NCBI GenBank assembly: GCA_028713595.1
Contig: JAQTNZ010000142.1
Location: 1 to 6,834 of the forward strand
Source: Methylovulum sp.
GTDB lineage: Bacteria > Pseudomonadota > Gammaproteobacteria > Methylococcales > Methylomonadaceae
Length of the DNA: 6,834 bases
Direction of reading: 5' to 3'
Numbering within the stretch: the stretch's first letter is position 1; every line of letters begins with the position of its first letter. A program made the translations under genes and the position numbers. The notes beneath the pieces are model-generated. The model worked only from the letters and a program-made list of their open reading frames with translations, was not told the origin of the DNA and made no database searches. Positions 5,578-6,834 of this stretch are shown here, one piece after another.

Positions 5578-6834
5578 ATGAGCCTCCTTAAGCAACCGGT
5601 CATCAATTTGCAGGGCATCGGTGCGCAAACCGCCAACCGCTTGGAGAAGCTAGGCTTGCGCACCGTCCAAGATTTGCTGTTCCATTTGCCGCACCGTTAC
5701 GAAGACCGCACCCGCGTGTGTCCGATAGGGGCGTTGACGGTAGGCATGACCGCCCTCGTGTGCGGTAAGATTGACATTATTGATGTCATGCCCAGAGGCC
5801 GTAAAAGCCTGATGTGCAAGATCAGTGATGGCACCGGCGGGGTGTGGCTGCGGTTTTTCCATTTCTCCGCCAACCAATATAATACGTTCAAACCTGATAC
5901 CTGGCTGTGCGTGTTTGCCGAAACCCGCTACGGTATGGCGGGTTTGGAAATGGTGCACCCTGATTACAGCATTGTCAGCGGCCCTGACGCGGCAGTGACC
6001 GACACCCGCTTGACTCCGGTTTATCCTTTGACCGAGGGCTTAAGCCAATCCGTCATCCGTAAGGCCATCAAACAAGCCCTACAGTGTTGTGAGCAAAATC
6101 CGCAATTGTTGGCCGATTGGATTCCTGCCCAGATTTTACAGGATTACCGTTATCCGTCCTTGGCGGAAGCCGTCCAAACTTTGCACGCCCCCGATGACAG
6201 CGTCACCGTGGAAGCCTTGCAGGCAGGGGAGGTACCCGCGTTAAAACGGCTGGCGTTTGAAGAATTGCTGGCTCATCATTTGCGTTTGTCTAGCCTCAAA
6301 CAGCAGGCGAAAGTCTGGCCAGCACCGGTGTTTGCCGAAGATAGCCAGATAGCGGCGCACTTTTTACGCTCGTTGCCGTTTAGCTTGACCGGTGCCCAGC
6401 AACGGGTGATAAGCGAGATTGTTGCCGATTGCCGCCTAGCCAAGCCGATGATGCGCTTGGTGCAAGGCGATGTCGGTTCGGGCAAGACCATTGTCGCCGC
6501 TTACAGCGCCTTGCTGGCGGTGGCGGCGGGTTATCAGGTCGCCCTGATGGCGCCGACTGAATTGCTGGCCGAGCAGCATTTTGCTAATTTTAGCGGCTGG
6601 TTTGCCGGCTTTGCCGTGCAAGTGAGCTTTTTAAGCGGGCAATCTAAAGGCCGCGCCCGTCAGGCGGTGTTGCAAGGCTTGGCGGACGGTACGGTCAACT
6701 TGATTATCGGCACTCATGCCCTGTTTCAAGATGCCGTGCAATTTCACCGTTTAGGGCTGGTGATTATTGATGAACAGCACCGCTTTGGCGTTCATCAACG
6801 TTTGGCGCTGCGCGAAAAAAGCCAGACGGGCAGC
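5578..6834 (+). CDS. recG: ATP-dependent DNA helicase RecG, N-terminal 419 residues (cut by window end)
   Basis: RecG is a superfamily 2 double-strand DNA translocase that remodels stalled forks, R-loops and Holliday junctions. The frame stays open to the last base, and 419 of a usual 690 or so residues are seen. The N-terminal wedge/OB region shows LQGIGAQTANRLEKLGL (11-27), VQDLLFHLPHRYEDRTRV (30-47) and MCKISDGTGGVWLRFFHFS (79-97). The helicase part has TGAQQRVISEI (271-281, Q-motif region), Walker A GDVGSGKT (297-304), APTELLAEQH (325-334), IIGTHALFQ (376-384) and the DEQH box with RFGVHQRLAL (398-411), a match to the RecG consensus. The ATG at 5578 is the first possible start after an in-frame TAG at 5566; AGGG at 5567-5570 can serve as ribosome-binding site. 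The gene lies 25 bases after ridA and is likely co-transcribed with it. The C-terminal helicase motifs are outside the window. Confidence 0.96.
   Translation, partial: MSLLKQPVINLQGIGAQTANRLEKLGLRTVQDLLFHLPHRYEDRTRVCPIGALTVGMTALVCGKIDIIDVMPRGRKSLMCKISDGTGGVWLRFFHFSANQYNTFKPDTWLCVFAETRYGMAGLEMVHPDYSIVSGPDAAVTDTRLTPVYPLTEGLSQSVIRKAIKQALQCCEQNPQLLADWIPAQILQDYRYPSLAEAVQTLHAPDDSVTVEALQAGEVPALKRLAFEELLAHHLRLSSLKQQAKVWPAPVFAEDSQIAAHFLRSLPFSLTGAQQRVISEIVADCRLAKPMMRLVQGDVGSGKTIVAAYSALLAVAAGYQVALMAPTELLAEQHFANFSGWFAGFAVQVSFLSGQSKGRARQAVLQGLADGTVNLIIGTHALFQDAVQFHRLGLVIIDEQHRFGVHQRLALREKSQTGS

Noticed and set aside
5256..5958. Minus-strand open frames opposite ridA and the start of recG
   Set aside because: They mirror strongly conserved plus-strand genes and have no family resemblance or plausible initiation signals.
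1..6834. Search for a novel defence system, CRISPR array, prophage or toxin-antitoxin pair
   Set aside because: All coding space is filled by recognised housekeeping genes; no spaced repeats, transposase, integrase or small paired genes are present.

Overview
This window is a compact, all-plus-strand block of housekeeping genes from a gammaproteobacterium. Gene order and protein signatures fit the conserved gammaproteobacterial cluster TPR protein - lolB - ispE - tRNA-Gln - prs - rplY - pth, known for example from Pseudomonas. LolB and the placement of the tRNA point to Gammaproteobacteria. The moderate base composition, many TTG leucine codons and a palindromic GTTCCCAC/GTGGGAA repeat make a Methylococcales-like methanotroph or relative plausible, but the genus cannot be fixed from sequence alone.

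Positions 1-1048 hold the C-terminal part of a tetratricopeptide-repeat protein cut by the window edge. It is followed two bases later by lolB (outer-membrane lipoprotein receptor), whose 3' end overlaps ispE (MEP isoprenoid pathway kinase) by 11 bases. A complete tRNA-Gln(TTG) with encoded CCA starts only four bases after the ispE stop. Then come prs (PRPP synthetase), rplY (the long, two-domain CTC-type ribosomal protein L25) and pth (peptidyl-tRNA hydrolase). The spacing suggests one transcription unit up to pth, with extra control points in the 79-base prs-rplY gap and at the rplY-pth junction.

Positions 4836-5150 are a 315-base non-coding stretch with short repeats, a near-perfect palindrome of a dispersed-repeat type, and a consensus TATAAT for the next unit. 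That unit is ridA (enamine/imine deaminase) and recG (ATP-dependent branched-DNA helicase, cut by the window end). ridA-recG is itself a recurrent neighbour pair in gammaproteobacteria. Its junction with the pth cluster, where ychF is often found, may mark a rearrangement.

I see no undescribed multi-gene system here. The most noteworthy signal is a textbook intrinsic-terminator structure inside the start of pth. It is formed by the codons for the catalytic histidine motif and followed by a T-rich tract (10 T in 11 bases), which suggests translation-dependent attenuation of pth or partial termination after rplY.
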